64,000 nucleotides of DNA from Enterobacillus tribolii. GTDB taxonomy: Bacteria; Pseudomonadota; Gammaproteobacteria; Enterobacterales; Enterobacteriaceae. The stretch's first letter is position 1, and each line of letters opens with the position of its first letter. Position numbers and translations under genes: made by a program. The notes under the pieces were generated by a model. It saw only the letters and a list, made by a program, of their open reading frames with translations, was not told where the DNA came from and did no database searches. Where the stretch lies: contig NZ_QRAP01000010.1 in assembly GCF_003363015.1 (NCBI RefSeq), forward strand, positions 1 through 64,000. The letters are read 5' to 3'. This document shows, in pieces, positions 25,771 to 34,857 of this stretch.

Positions 25771-26241
25771 GTGGCACGGAATATTTCATCAATGGTGTGG
25801 GTTGTTTTGGGCTGCGCGCTTTTAAGCGGATGTGTGTTTTACGATCACAACTTCCCGCCCCGTATTGAGGGCGTTGTCACGGAGCAGGGGCAAGCATTAG
25901 CCGGCGTGCAGGTTTCGCTGAAGCAATTCAACCAAATCGTTAAAACAACGCACAGCGATGAAAAGGGCTGCTTTTCATTTGAAACTCCGGGGGAATGGCG
26001 CGTCTTTATTCCCATTGGCCCGATAGATCGTGTTACGGAGTGGTCTATCGTTATCGGGCAACCCCCGCAGAGCATCGTGGGTTATCAATACCGCCGGTTT
26101 GGTGGCGTTTTATCGGGACACACCGGTGACGATCATATCGTTCTGGATTGCGATCTTTCTTTGGAGAACAAGGAAAAGGTGCGCTCTGAGTATGATTCTT
26201 TGTGCACAGAGAAAATGAGGCGTTTTCGCTACCGGCAATGA
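25771..26241 (+). CDS. Putative lipoprotein with a carboxypeptidase-regulatory-like fold
   Basis: 156 residues if begun at GTG 25771 (GGGAG upstream). The signal sequence ends in a clear lipobox (CALLSGC), so the mature N-terminal Cys would be lipidated. Next comes IEGVVTEQGQALAGVQVSLKQ..HSDEKGCFSFETPGEWRVFIPIG, the pattern of small beta-sandwich carboxypeptidase-regulatory or transthyretin-like domains. The C-terminal part is charged and unassigned. It stands alone. A periplasmic binding or scaffold role is a guess. Confidence 0.65.
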   Translation: MARNISSMVWVVLGCALLSGCVFYDHNFPPRIEGVVTEQGQALAGVQVSLKQFNQIVKTTHSDEKGCFSFETPGEWRVFIPIGPIDRVTEWSIVIGQPPQSIVGYQYRRFGGVLSGHTGDDHIVLDCDLSLENKEKVRSEYDSLCTEKMRRFRYRQ

Positions 26242-26304
26242 TGCGGCTGCCGGGCAGGCACGCCATCGTCATGGCATATACACGGCGAATGGCATGAACC
26301 GGCC

Positions 26305-26991
26305 TTATTTACTGAAACAGCCGTTCCCCAGCTGATGGTAGCGACCGAGCGCGACGATATACTTTTTGTTGTTCCCGCCGGCGATGGCGTTCTGGTAAGA
26401 CTCTCCGGGCAGCATATAGAACTGCGTCGAGCTTTCATCATCGCCGTGACAGCCTTTCTGAATAATGACCCGGAAAAAGGTATTTCCGGTATTCCGGATG
26501 GTTCCCGTGCGCTCATCAACCTCAAACTTCAACGTGGTTTTGCGCGGGCGTACCACCAGGATAGTGCTCATTGCCACAACGGGAAGGACATCCGAGTACT
26601 TATTCTGTGTTTTCAGCGGGAACATCCGTACCGGCGACTCCCTGAAAATCACGCGATAATAGCGTTCAACGCCGTCTTCCGGGCCGCGGTAGAACAGTTT
26701 AAAGTACTCTTGCCCGCCGGCCTGAACGGTAAATTTCAGCGGCGAGTAAACCACCTCCATCGGGCCGCCGATAATACGGTTTTCTCCGCCTGCTCCCGGT
26801 TTGTCGATTTTATACGCCGATATCGTATACAGGTTGGTTCGGGGAGTATCGTTGACCATCGGGCGGGAGATAAAACGTTGATCCGGCCCCATGTCATAAA
26901 TCAGGGCGTTAAAATAGGCCGCGCCGGCGGAAGGGCCAAACATCGCCGCCGCCAGGCCGAGCGCCAGGTTGATCCTGCGTAACGTCGCCAT
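26305..26991 (-). CDS. ecpE: Common pilus chaperone EcpE (MatF)
   Basis: 228 residues from the ATG at 26991 (GGGAGA upstream). The signal peptide ends PSAGAAYF. Ecp-type chaperone blocks are SRPMVNDTPRTNLYTISAYKID, YFKLFYRGPEDGVERYYRVIFRESP and STILVVRPRKTTLKFEV. The YRGPEDxxERYYR motif is shared with EcpB in this operon and separates them from classical PapD-type chaperones. It is the last gene of ecpABCDE. In E. coli EcpE is an accessory chaperone for the tip adhesin. Confidence 0.85.
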   Translation of the reverse strand: MATLRRINLALGLAAAMFGPSAGAAYFNALIYDMGPDQRFISRPMVNDTPRTNLYTISAYKIDKPGAGGENRIIGGPMEVVYSPLKFTVQAGGQEYFKLFYRGPEDGVERYYRVIFRESPVRMFPLKTQNKYSDVLPVVAMSTILVVRPRKTTLKFEVDERTGTIRNTGNTFFRVIIQKGCHGDDESSTQFYMLPGESYQNAIAGGNNKKYIVALGRYHQLGNGCFSK

Positions 26992-27010
26992 ACGTTTCTC
27001 CCTCATTGGT

Positions 27011-28618
27011 TTACTTCACGCCCACCCAGGTTGCCGTGACCCTGACTTCCCCGCTGGCATTCACCGTCCCCATCCAGTCATGCCCTGTGGTGGTGAACAA
27101 TGAGCGTGAGTCATTCATCGGAAACAGCAGGTTGAGCGTCGTGGTGAAAAAGAACCCGTCGTCGACAGCGGCGTTCCAGGTGGTCTGTACCCAGTTGGCG
27201 GATGTCATGTTGATCGGCGCTTCCGAACAACTGTTGCGCTCCGTGACGGTGGCGCCGGATTGCGCGGTATAGGACAGATACGCCGGTATGGGAACGCTCA
27301 GGCCGCCGTCCGCTGAGGTGAATAGGCAGTATGGCACATTGCCGATCGTCGTGGCGTCCCCGACGACCTGCGCCATGATACTGTCCGCCTGCCGTGAGGC
27401 GGAGGTGGTGACCCGGTATTCGAACGTAATCGGCTCTTCGTTGCCGATCATACCGGACTGCTTCGGATGTGAATTCCCGTCCGTTGACTGAATGCTGATC
27501 CCGTACTCTTTGGGAATGATGTTAAGCATGCTTGACGCGGTGAACTGGTAATAGCCGGACTGCGGCGTATTCGTGTTATCGAAGTAGAACGTGAACAGGG
27601 AATCCTTATTGGTTAAGTCCGTACCGGCATTCAGCGTTTTAAGGAAGAAGTCGTTAGACAGGAAAACGTACACGTAATTTCCGCTGGTGGAAAACACCTT
27701 GTCGTAGGTTGTGTCGGTAGAGTAACGGGTCCAGTCCACGCCGTTTCCGCTGTACATGACTTCTCTGGCCGCGGGTTTAAAGCCCAGCGCATCGGTGTCG
27801 AGCACCATTTCGAATTTCAGGGAGGAGGTGACGCGTTCCGTTTCCTGTAAGGTGTAGGAAACCATTTTACAGACGATGCCGGTCGTGCTGTTGACCACGG
27901 CAATCTCGCACAGATCGCCGCCATTGCTGATGCTGGGCGTGCCGTCGCTGGCGACCCAGATTTCGGCCATCGACCCGGTGCTTTTCAGTGAGAGGTGACC
28001 GACTTTGGTCAGGTTAATCGTGTAATAGCGCCAGTTGGCGCCGGATTCCAGATCCTTACAGCGTGTGCTTGGCGAATAGTTATAGTCGGTGGTGGTGTAG
28101 CACAGGTTTAACTCCAGCGAATCAACGCTGCCCACTGGCCGGTTACGGAAATATTCAAAGGCCGACGGGGTTAATGAGCCTAATCCGTCGTTGCCGTTTG
28201 CCGTGCTGCCGCCGGACATCGTGTGGTAGATGCCTTCGCGATCGGTATACTCCGCGGGGATGAAACCGGTTGGCGGGCAGGTACTGCCGGAGATCATGCA
28301 GCGGATACCGGCAAAGGGCTCAGTGATCGGCGAGTTGGTCAGCCACAGGTCAAAGTAACGGTTGCTGTAACTCCAACTGGAGTAACCGAGATAGCCCAGG
28401 CTGCGCTGATTGGTGGAATAACGCGTCCAGACGTTCGAGCCGGAAAAGCGCGGATTAAGTGAACCGGGCGTAATAAAGTATTCATTATCCACGTTGTTCT
28501 CAATGAACAGATACGTGTTCGAACCCGAACCGCTGTTCGTCGGATTCACGGCCTGCGCCGGATCGACGACAAGCCATCCGCCGAGCGCCAAAAACGCGGC
28601 GCGCCAGTTAATAGACAT
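27011..28618 (-). CDS. ecpD: Common pilus tip adhesin EcpD (MatE)
   Basis: 535 residues from the ATG at 28618 (GGAGG upstream), overlapping the usher end by 11 bases. The signal peptide ends VVDPAQAVNP. The body is Ser/Thr/Tyr/Gly-rich beta structure, with a C-terminal half shaped like a pilin domain for fibre incorporation, ending GEVRVTATWVGVK. E. coli EcpD is about 547 residues and caps the Ecp fibre. The place between usher and EcpE fits. Sequence similarity is judged by context more than by motif. Confidence 0.82.
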   Translation of the reverse strand: MSINWRAAFLALGGWLVVDPAQAVNPTNSGSGSNTYLFIENNVDNEYFITPGSLNPRFSGSNVWTRYSTNQRSLGYLGYSSWSYSNRYFDLWLTNSPITEPFAGIRCMISGSTCPPTGFIPAEYTDREGIYHTMSGGSTANGNDGLGSLTPSAFEYFRNRPVGSVDSLELNLCYTTTDYNYSPSTRCKDLESGANWRYYTINLTKVGHLSLKSTGSMAEIWVASDGTPSISNGGDLCEIAVVNSTTGIVCKMVSYTLQETERVTSSLKFEMVLDTDALGFKPAAREVMYSGNGVDWTRYSTDTTYDKVFSTSGNYVYVFLSNDFFLKTLNAGTDLTNKDSLFTFYFDNTNTPQSGYYQFTASSMLNIIPKEYGISIQSTDGNSHPKQSGMIGNEEPITFEYRVTTSASRQADSIMAQVVGDATTIGNVPYCLFTSADGGLSVPIPAYLSYTAQSGATVTERNSCSEAPINMTSANWVQTTWNAAVDDGFFFTTTLNLLFPMNDSRSLFTTTGHDWMGTVNASGEVRVTATWVGVK

Positions 28619-31139
28619 CTTTGTTCCTCCCTCCCGTGCGGGACGCGATCTGTTTTTGTACGTCGCACTGAATATCGCCAATCCACACCGCGCCGCGGGC
28701 GTTGCGCAGGTCCAGATCGGCCTCGCACACGCCGCCGTTGGTATCTACCAGCGTGATGACCGGATAACGTTTGTCGACGTCCATGGCGAATTCGCCATAC
28801 TCGTCGGTCCTGGCCTTACCGATATGGTTATGAATGTCCGTATTGGCATAAATACTGCCGTTGGTTCTTTTCGCCCGCCCGAATACCGTTACCAGTTGTT
28901 TAATTTCGGGGGTGATCACGCCGACGTTGCCCGGATACAGCACCACCTGGCTGCGGCGTCCGCTGACGATATCCACGCTGTCTTCCGCGTTCTTGTCATT
29001 CATCAGCTCAACCTTATATTCGGCATAAGGCGGCAGGCTGATGTAATTGCGTTTTCCGGTCAGCGGGTAGTTGCGGCCGTTAATCTGCGCCACCATTCTC
29101 CCTTGTTCGCTGAAGTTAGTGTGCACGACCAGACCGGCGCTTTGGTTGCCTTTGCCGGCGGCAAAGCTATCTTTGGTCCAGGCGACGCTGCCCTGTGAAC
29201 TGAAGCTGACGTTTGAGTTATGATCGGAGGTTTGGGTGACGGAAACCGTGCCTGCGTTATATTTGGTGTCATAAGAAACGTAGCCGTTCGCCGCATAGTT
29301 ATCAGCGCGGTAACTGCTGTCATTCTTACTCTTGATACGCTTGGAGATCGCCGCGCCTACCTGGGTGATCACGCTGTCGTCAAAGCTTTTGCGCAGCGTG
29401 GCGTTGGCCAGCATATTGCCGTTTTCATTGGAGACGCCGGCGCTGAACCAGGTGGCAAGCGGCAGCGAAACGTCGATATTGACGTATTTATCGTTGACGC
29501 CGCTGCGATCGTCGTAATAGTAGCGCTGAACCCCGGTGCGCAGGGAAACGGTGGCGTAGCGGTTGGAAAACAGCGACTGACTGTAATCGACGGTGGTGTA
29601 TTTATTGCCAAAATATTTGTTTTCCGTTCTGCTGACGGAGAGTGACCCCAGATACGGCGTAAACGTCTTCAGGTTGGTGGTTGCGCCTATGGAAAAATAG
29701 TCGCCTTTGCGCATCGGCAGGTTATTGCCGATATGGCTGTATTCGCGCGATCCCCAAAAAGAGCCGTAACCGCCCGGTACCGTCACGTTAAGCGTTGAAA
29801 TGCTCTGCCAGCTTTGGTCTGTAGCCAGCAGCATTTGCTGGTTAGCCGTCACCAGGTCATTGAAGGCGACGTTAACCTCCGTCTCGTTGACGCCGTTTTT
29901 GTCGAATCCGTACAGCGTGGATTTCAGGCTTACGCCGGATAACCAGGGCTGACGTGTTGACATCGCCACGCCGGAAATCCAGGTTTCTTTCTTCCCGTGA
30001 TTGATGTTGTTGTGGTCGCGGTAGTCCATTTTGTTGTATTCCAGCATGCCGCCAAACATCTGCCAGGAGAAATCGCCGGTGACGCTGGATTTGCGCGCGA
30101 ACGTTTTATTGACCTGCGCCGTGCGTGAACTCACAACCTTGCCATTGACCACCACCTGAACATCGACGGCATACACGCCGAACGGTAAGCGGGAAGTATC
30201 GATCTCATAGCTCCCCATCGAAAAGTTCTGAATGCTGAGCAGCTTGCCGTCGCGGTAAACATAAACTTCGCCGGCGGCGGGCAGGAACACGGTAATCGGT
30301 ACCAGGGAAAGACGGGTGTCTTCTATCTGGGTACTGCTTTTGTTGCCGTAGGTCATGCCATAAATACGGCTGGAATTAAGCGCGCTCATGCTGGCGATGG
30401 ATTGCAGGTTCCAGGTGTCGACCATACCGGCCGCGGCGCGGTATCCCTGAAAGTCACGCTCATACATCGCCCGGTACAGCTCGCCGTTACGGTCGGAGGT
30501 GCCAATGCCGTACACGGAGCCGTTCAGGTTGAGGTGATGCTCCTTCCATGCGGTGGTGTTGTCCAGCGTGATATAGCTGCTGGCGTTGTTCGCGCCGCTG
30601 AATTTGTTGTAATAGCTGCCGACCGTATAATTCAATACGTTAGAGACGTTTTCAGCCGAAGAGTTACCCAGCATATTGGTGCGGGGAATGATCGCCGCGG
30701 CCATCGCCTCACGGCTGACGGTCAGTTCCAGGTAGAAGGAGCGGGTATCCAGCGAAATAGAGGCATTGTTGCCTAAACGAATCTGCGTTCCGGTACCGAA
30801 GCTTTTCTCTTTCAGCCCGGCCAGCAGCGTTTTCAATTGCGCAGACAGTTCGGTTCTGTCCGGCAATTCATCCAGCGTTATCTGATTGATCTGAAAGGCG
30901 CCGTCTTTGATGGCGAGAACGGCGTCCGCAATTTTCTGCTGACTGCGGTTCAGCGCCTGATCGCCGTCATAACGGATAAATACGGGGACATTCATGCCCT
31001 GCTGGAGCGCATTTGCAAAAACGGCGGGGATAACATAATTGTTTACCTGAACGGGCATATTGCCTGCCGGGAGTACATCACCGGCGCCAAGCAACAGGCC
31101 GAATAAAATCGTCCCTTTTACGTACTCCAACTTATCCAT
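28608..31139 (-). CDS. ecpC: Common pilus usher EcpC (MatD)
   Basis: 843 residues: N-terminal signal, then NYVIPAVFANALQQGMNVPVFIRYDG, SISLDTRSFYLELTVSREAM, a long run of aromatic-alternating strands, VYRDGKLLSIQNFSMGSYEIDTSRLPFGVYAVDVQVVVNG, and a C-terminal Ig-like part (NGSIYANTDIHNHIGKARTDEYGEFAMDVD). This is the alternate/CfaC-EcpC usher class, distinct from the FimD-type ushers elsewhere in the window. It exports EcpA rods capped by EcpD. Confidence 0.88.
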   Translation of the reverse strand: MDKLEYVKGTILFGLLLGAGDVLPAGNMPVQVNNYVIPAVFANALQQGMNVPVFIRYDGDQALNRSQQKIADAVLAIKDGAFQINQITLDELPDRTELSAQLKTLLAGLKEKSFGTGTQIRLGNNASISLDTRSFYLELTVSREAMAAAIIPRTNMLGNSSAENVSNVLNYTVGSYYNKFSGANNASSYITLDNTTAWKEHHLNLNGSVYGIGTSDRNGELYRAMYERDFQGYRAAAGMVDTWNLQSIASMSALNSSRIYGMTYGNKSSTQIEDTRLSLVPITVFLPAAGEVYVYRDGKLLSIQNFSMGSYEIDTSRLPFGVYAVDVQVVVNGKVVSSRTAQVNKTFARKSSVTGDFSWQMFGGMLEYNKMDYRDHNNINHGKKETWISGVAMSTRQPWLSGVSLKSTLYGFDKNGVNETEVNVAFNDLVTANQQMLLATDQSWQSISTLNVTVPGGYGSFWGSREYSHIGNNLPMRKGDYFSIGATTNLKTFTPYLGSLSVSRTENKYFGNKYTTVDYSQSLFSNRYATVSLRTGVQRYYYDDRSGVNDKYVNIDVSLPLATWFSAGVSNENGNMLANATLRKSFDDSVITQVGAAISKRIKSKNDSSYRADNYAANGYVSYDTKYNAGTVSVTQTSDHNSNVSFSSQGSVAWTKDSFAAGKGNQSAGLVVHTNFSEQGRMVAQINGRNYPLTGKRNYISLPPYAEYKVELMNDKNAEDSVDIVSGRRSQVVLYPGNVGVITPEIKQLVTVFGRAKRTNGSIYANTDIHNHIGKARTDEYGEFAMDVDKRYPVITLVDTNGGVCEADLDLRNARGAVWIGDIQCDVQKQIASRTGGRNKDVY

Positions 31140-31149
31140 AAGTTTTTCT

Positions 31150-31827
31150 CTAATTTACATTAATGTATTTCTTGTCGTGCCATATCCCGATGCGCGTTTT
31201 GCTATTAGAGAGGTCCGTATGCTTTATTTTCACGTCGATGCCCGGCATTAAGTAATATCTCTCCCGGCACCCTTGTCCTGTGTCTTTCGTTTTATCGCGG
31301 CAAGGGCCATAAGAAATCACCCTGAAGCTGGCATTTCCTGTGTTCGTCACGGTTCCGTTCTGGTATTTGAACTCAAAGCGTTCCTTGCGCGGCGCAACGA
31401 CCAGGATGGTGCTGATAATGGCGGAGGTGGTCGCTTGTCCGAGGCGCGCGTTCTTGTTCGCGTCATATTCCATTACCGGCTCGTCGGTCCAGGAGAGGCG
31501 GTAATAGCGCTCTTTGTCGTCTTCCGGACCTCTATAGAAAAAGCGGACATTTTCTTTCGCACTTCCCGGCAGAATCAGGCTGGCCGGCGTGGAAAGCAGT
31601 TCAGACTTGCTTTCCATCGGAATCACCACGCCTCCCGCCATCGGCGATGAGATCCGCTCAACGCTGATGCTGACATAACGTGCCATGTCCGTCGTATTAC
31701 TGATTTCTTTCGCCAGGTTGCTGCTGCCCGGAGACATCATTGAGGTGACATCACCCACATTAATTGCCTGCGCGGAAAAAGGGGCCAGCAGGGGAATTAA
31801 TACGGTAAGAAGGGATTTAATTTTCAT
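31150..31827 (-). CDS. ecpB: Common pilus chaperone EcpB (MatC)
   Basis: 225 residues, signal peptide to SAQAINVG, then MARYVSISVERISSPMAGGVVIPME, VRFFYRGPEDDKERYYRLSWTDEP and STILVVAPRKERFEFKYQ. It shares the YRGPEDxxERYYR block with EcpE. Its AAGGA ribosome site lies just after the hairpin that follows ecpA. It should deliver the main rod subunit EcpA to the usher. Confidence 0.87.
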   Translation of the reverse strand: MKIKSLLTVLIPLLAPFSAQAINVGDVTSMMSPGSSNLAKEISNTTDMARYVSISVERISSPMAGGVVIPMESKSELLSTPASLILPGSAKENVRFFYRGPEDDKERYYRLSWTDEPVMEYDANKNARLGQATTSAIISTILVVAPRKERFEFKYQNGTVTNTGNASFRVISYGPCRDKTKDTGQGCRERYYLMPGIDVKIKHTDLSNSKTRIGIWHDKKYINVN

Positions 31828-31838
31828 GATGTGTCCTT

Positions 31839-31864
31839 AAAAGGAGGTCATGAGACCTCCTTTT
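31839..31864 (-). terminator. Attenuating hairpin between ecpA and ecpB
   Basis: AAAAGGAGGTC and its complement around a 4-base loop, with a T4 tail on the minus strand. Placed just after the major-subunit gene, it would let ecpA message outnumber the usher and chaperone message. It also contains an AGGAGG-like segment that could be masked. Confidence 0.65.
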
Positions 31865-31893
31865 TTACTGAAGAATGGTCTGTCCTGAGAAAA

Positions 31894-32472
31894 TCAAACG
31901 GTCCAAACGGCAGTAAACTGAACTTTCACGTCACCGCTCCAGTAACCATCCGTCAGATCTTTGAACTCTGAGGGCGTCGTGCCGTCAGCGGTTGCGGAGT
32001 CAATGGAGAAGGTGAAGTTACCCTGGGCGCTGCTACGTTCGGTACCTGCGTAAGCGGAGCTGACAGCCAGAGCATCCAGACCGGCGGAGATGTTGTTCTG
32101 TACGTCAATCATGGTAGTCGGCGTACTTTTGCTCAGTGCAGAACCGTTCCAGGCAACGCCTACGTCCAGTGTTGAGGCGTCGTTGCTGCGGGTCAGCGTG
32201 TTGCTGACGAGCTGGGAGGTCAGTACGAAGTCAGTTGCGCCGGACTGGCCCTGAATGGTGACGTCAAAAGCACCAACCTGGGTGTTAAAGGCTTCGATGC
32301 CCTCAGCATATTGGAACGTCAGGGATTTCAGCGGAGTAACAACCAGCGCGCTTTTGGTGTCTTTGGTTGCCGTTGCATCCCAGGTTGCTGTTGCAGATGC
32401 GGTAATATCATCAGCCAGAGCGTTGGAACATACAAATGCAGCGGCGCAAACAGCCAATACTAACTTTTTCAT
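31894..32472 (-). CDS. ecpA: Common pilus major subunit EcpA (MatB)
   Basis: 192 residues, signal peptide to NALADDI. The mature protein is the Ecp rod pilin: ITASATATWDATATKDTKSALVV, TPLKSLTFQYAEGIEAFNTQ, AFDVTIQGQSGATDF and the end DGYWSGDVKVQFTAVWTV, each close to E. coli EcpA. No Cys is present, as in the family. It builds the main fibre of an adhesive pilus used on host and plant surfaces. Confidence 0.93.
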   Translation of the reverse strand: MKKLVLAVCAAAFVCSNALADDITASATATWDATATKDTKSALVVTPLKSLTFQYAEGIEAFNTQVGAFDVTIQGQSGATDFVLTSQLVSNTLTRSNDASTLDVGVAWNGSALSKSTPTTMIDVQNNISAGLDALAVSSAYAGTERSSAQGNFTFSIDSATADGTTPSEFKDLTDGYWSGDVKVQFTAVWTV

Positions 32473-33573
32473 CTTATATCCTTAAAAATTGAAATTAACT
32501 ATCCTTAATAAACAACGTGCTTTTTACAGCGGTACTATAAGTGTATGTGGGCACCTCCACCTTGGCGTTATGTTGTTTTTAAACAATAGGCAAAGAATAA
32601 GCTTTACCTATATGAATAACCTGCTCTTTTATAGCGATTTTTCTTTATTGGAATAAGTGCGTGGCTTATTTTTCAAAATGAAATTACTTTCCCTTGTTTC
32701 AGGAAGGGAACGTTATTTCGGATATATGCGTTTTGCTTAACCTATGTGGGCGAACCGGGTTTTACTCAGCGAACGAAGCCCAGGCTGGTTATATATGCAG
32801 GATTAATCTGTTTTAGCTTGATTGGTGAAAAAGGCAGCATGGCATTCTGTCTGATGCCTCGCCGCTCTCATCCTCGTTGTGGTATAAGCCTCTCATAATC
32901 CATTATGACCTTTAAGCTTTATCTTGTTGTTTATTAGGTTACAGTGAGGATTATTCTTAATCAATGGGTAATTCGCTCTTAGAGATTAACTAAGAATTTT
33001 CAAGACAAATGAAAGTCAAGCCTGCGTTGTAAAATCACTTATTTATCATGTTGATGCTGATCGGCTTGTGAAGTGATTATGAAAATTTAAGAAAAATCCA
33101 TACGGCAAAATTTTCGATTTAAGTGTTTTATTCAAAAAATTTATGTTTTTTTATATAATGTCGGCATTTGTGCTTGAATAATTTTCCTAGGAAAAGTATC
33201 TTCTCCTTAAGAAAGTAGGGGCTTAGGAAAATTCATTCTCATAGATATTTTTTTACTTACAGTAATAAGTTTAAACAAAGCCTAAACGGCTGTAGTAATA
33301 ATTTTGTTGACTATGAAGAATGATTTTACAAATTTTTAAAATGTTTTTGGCCTGAATAATAAAGTCAAAAATGTCTTAATATCAATCAGGTTCGGAGTTA
33401 GCAAATGTTTTATATTTACAAGTCTGTGCTAAGGGTTAGTTAAAGTTTTGGCCTGTCCTGTCCAAAGCGTTAGCTTATCTTTTGGTAAAAGTTAAATTAT
33501 TACCTGAATGGATTCAAAAACGTTATGAACTGGTTGATTAATTTAGTAGGGGATAATTTCAAAAGGAGTTGTT
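32473..33573. promoter_or_regulatory. 1.1-kb A+T-rich divergent regulatory region of ecpA and a LuxR gene
   Basis: No gene is seen. The perfect palindrome TTTTCCTAGGAAAA lies at 33182-33195, and TTAGGAAAATT at 33223-33233 repeats its half-site. In E. coli, EcpR activates the ecp genes by binding TTCCT boxes far upstream. The A+T richness and length suit H-NS silencing and IHF bending, as known for ecp. The link to the LuxR-type gene at 33574 is inferred. Confidence 0.5.
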
Positions 33574-34233
33574 ATGGTGAGATATTATTTTATTTCTGAT
33601 AATAGATACTTCTTAGCGGGTATCGAATCAATATGCAAAGATACCGGGCTGATGTTTACCTCTGTCTATATTGAGACGATGACGCACGATGTCAATATTT
33701 CCGTGCATCGGGAAGATGTCGCCATAGTGTATCTTTCGGCGATGATGCAATACCAGGATTTATTATCAAAGGTATATCGGTTGTTTAAGACGGTGCTCTT
33801 CATTATTGATGGAGAAATAGAGGAAACGGCAGATTCGTCTACCCTGATTCCCGCCTCTATGTCCGGGTCTGAACTGATCGTCACGTTACTTAAAGCGAGC
33901 GTGGTCAGGCAGCATATCCCGCAGATTACCGACAGGGGAAGAGTCATTCTTGAAGGACTTTATCGGGGAAAATCCGTTTTTGACATCAGTCAGCGTGCTC
34001 AGATCAGGGAGAAAAGCGTTTATGCCCTGAAAAGAAACCTTTTGAAACAGTTGGGGCTGGGGAAGATGAACAGCGCCTGTGGGTTGGCTATCGCTTATAA
34101 CACGCTGGTTTTGCAGATAAAAAACAAAAATATGTTCGCAGAGCGCCGACCTGTTGATGAGCCAGTGGAAAACCTGCCCGTGCCGTCGCGCGGTTCATCT
34201 TCGGCGGTGTTCAATTATATTCTTACCATGTAG
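33574..34233 (+). CDS. LuxR-type regulator divergent from ecpA
   Basis: 219 residues. The C-terminal domain (ITDRGRVILEGLYRGKSVFDISQRAQIREKSVYALKRNLLKQLGL) is a LuxR-type helix-turn-helix. The N-terminal 130 residues start YYFISDNRYFLAGIESICKD, a receiver-like fold without the acidic pocket. E. coli has ecpR just upstream of ecpA and in the same direction; this gene is divergent and only distantly similar to EcpR. It is the likely local regulator by position. An ATG preceded by AAGGAGTTGTT decides the start. Confidence 0.75.
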   Translation: MVRYYFISDNRYFLAGIESICKDTGLMFTSVYIETMTHDVNISVHREDVAIVYLSAMMQYQDLLSKVYRLFKTVLFIIDGEIEETADSSTLIPASMSGSELIVTLLKASVVRQHIPQITDRGRVILEGLYRGKSVFDISQRAQIREKSVYALKRNLLKQLGLGKMNSACGLAIAYNTLVLQIKNKNMFAERRPVDEPVENLPVPSRGSSSAVFNYILTM

Positions 34234-34857
34234 CGTATCCACGCCGGTAAATTCAGGGCAGCCCCAGTCAGTTATCTTGTTCCGGAACAGGAGGCTGTGA
34301 GAGTGCGTCCTGTCCGCCGTGGCCCGTTGAGAAGCCATCCATTGAAAAACACGCCATCCTGCACTTTAATGTGCAGCCTGCCTGGTTTCGGAAAAACAGC
34401 GCCGGCTGAGCGACCGGAGAAGAAATGCGGGCTATTCGCTTTTCCCCTGTGACGCGTGGAGGTATGCCCCCGGATTCAGCTTCAGTGACGAAGCAGCCCG
34501 AAGCCGCGTTGAAGAATTGCAATGGCATGCGGCCCGCCACTGGCGACATCGCCACTCCCCCGGCGGGTCTGTGAAGTTTTCCTCTATTGATACCCCCTCA
34601 GCTAAACCCCTCATTGCGCCTTCGTGCCCGGTATCCGTTCATAAATACCGTGGTAATGCATATTACAGAATTAAAATTCATTTGTGCTATTAATTGCGAT
34701 TTTTAATGCCATATTTTGATTTCATTAATAAAGGTAAATTTTTTGTTAATTCTGATCACATTTTTTAAACGATAGGGTAGGGCCGAAAGTGGTCATGTTG
34801 TATACAAGTCTACCTGCAGATTTTATGCACATGTAAAAACACCCTACAGAGGTCTGA
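34234..34857. promoter_or_regulatory. Intergenic region with GntR-type palindrome at 34798-34807
   Basis: 624 bases without a convincing gene; a 95-codon minus-strand frame here looks like a shadow. TTGTATACAA at 34798-34807, 51 bases before the TAXI gene, is a perfect 10-base palindrome of the type bound by FadR/GntR (FCD) regulators, one of which is encoded in the same operon. The part 34660-34770 is A+T-rich and probably holds the promoter. Confidence 0.5.

Noticed and set aside
34268..34555. 95-codon minus-strand frame after the LuxR-type gene
   Set aside because: No motif, and composition like that of random GC-rich frames.
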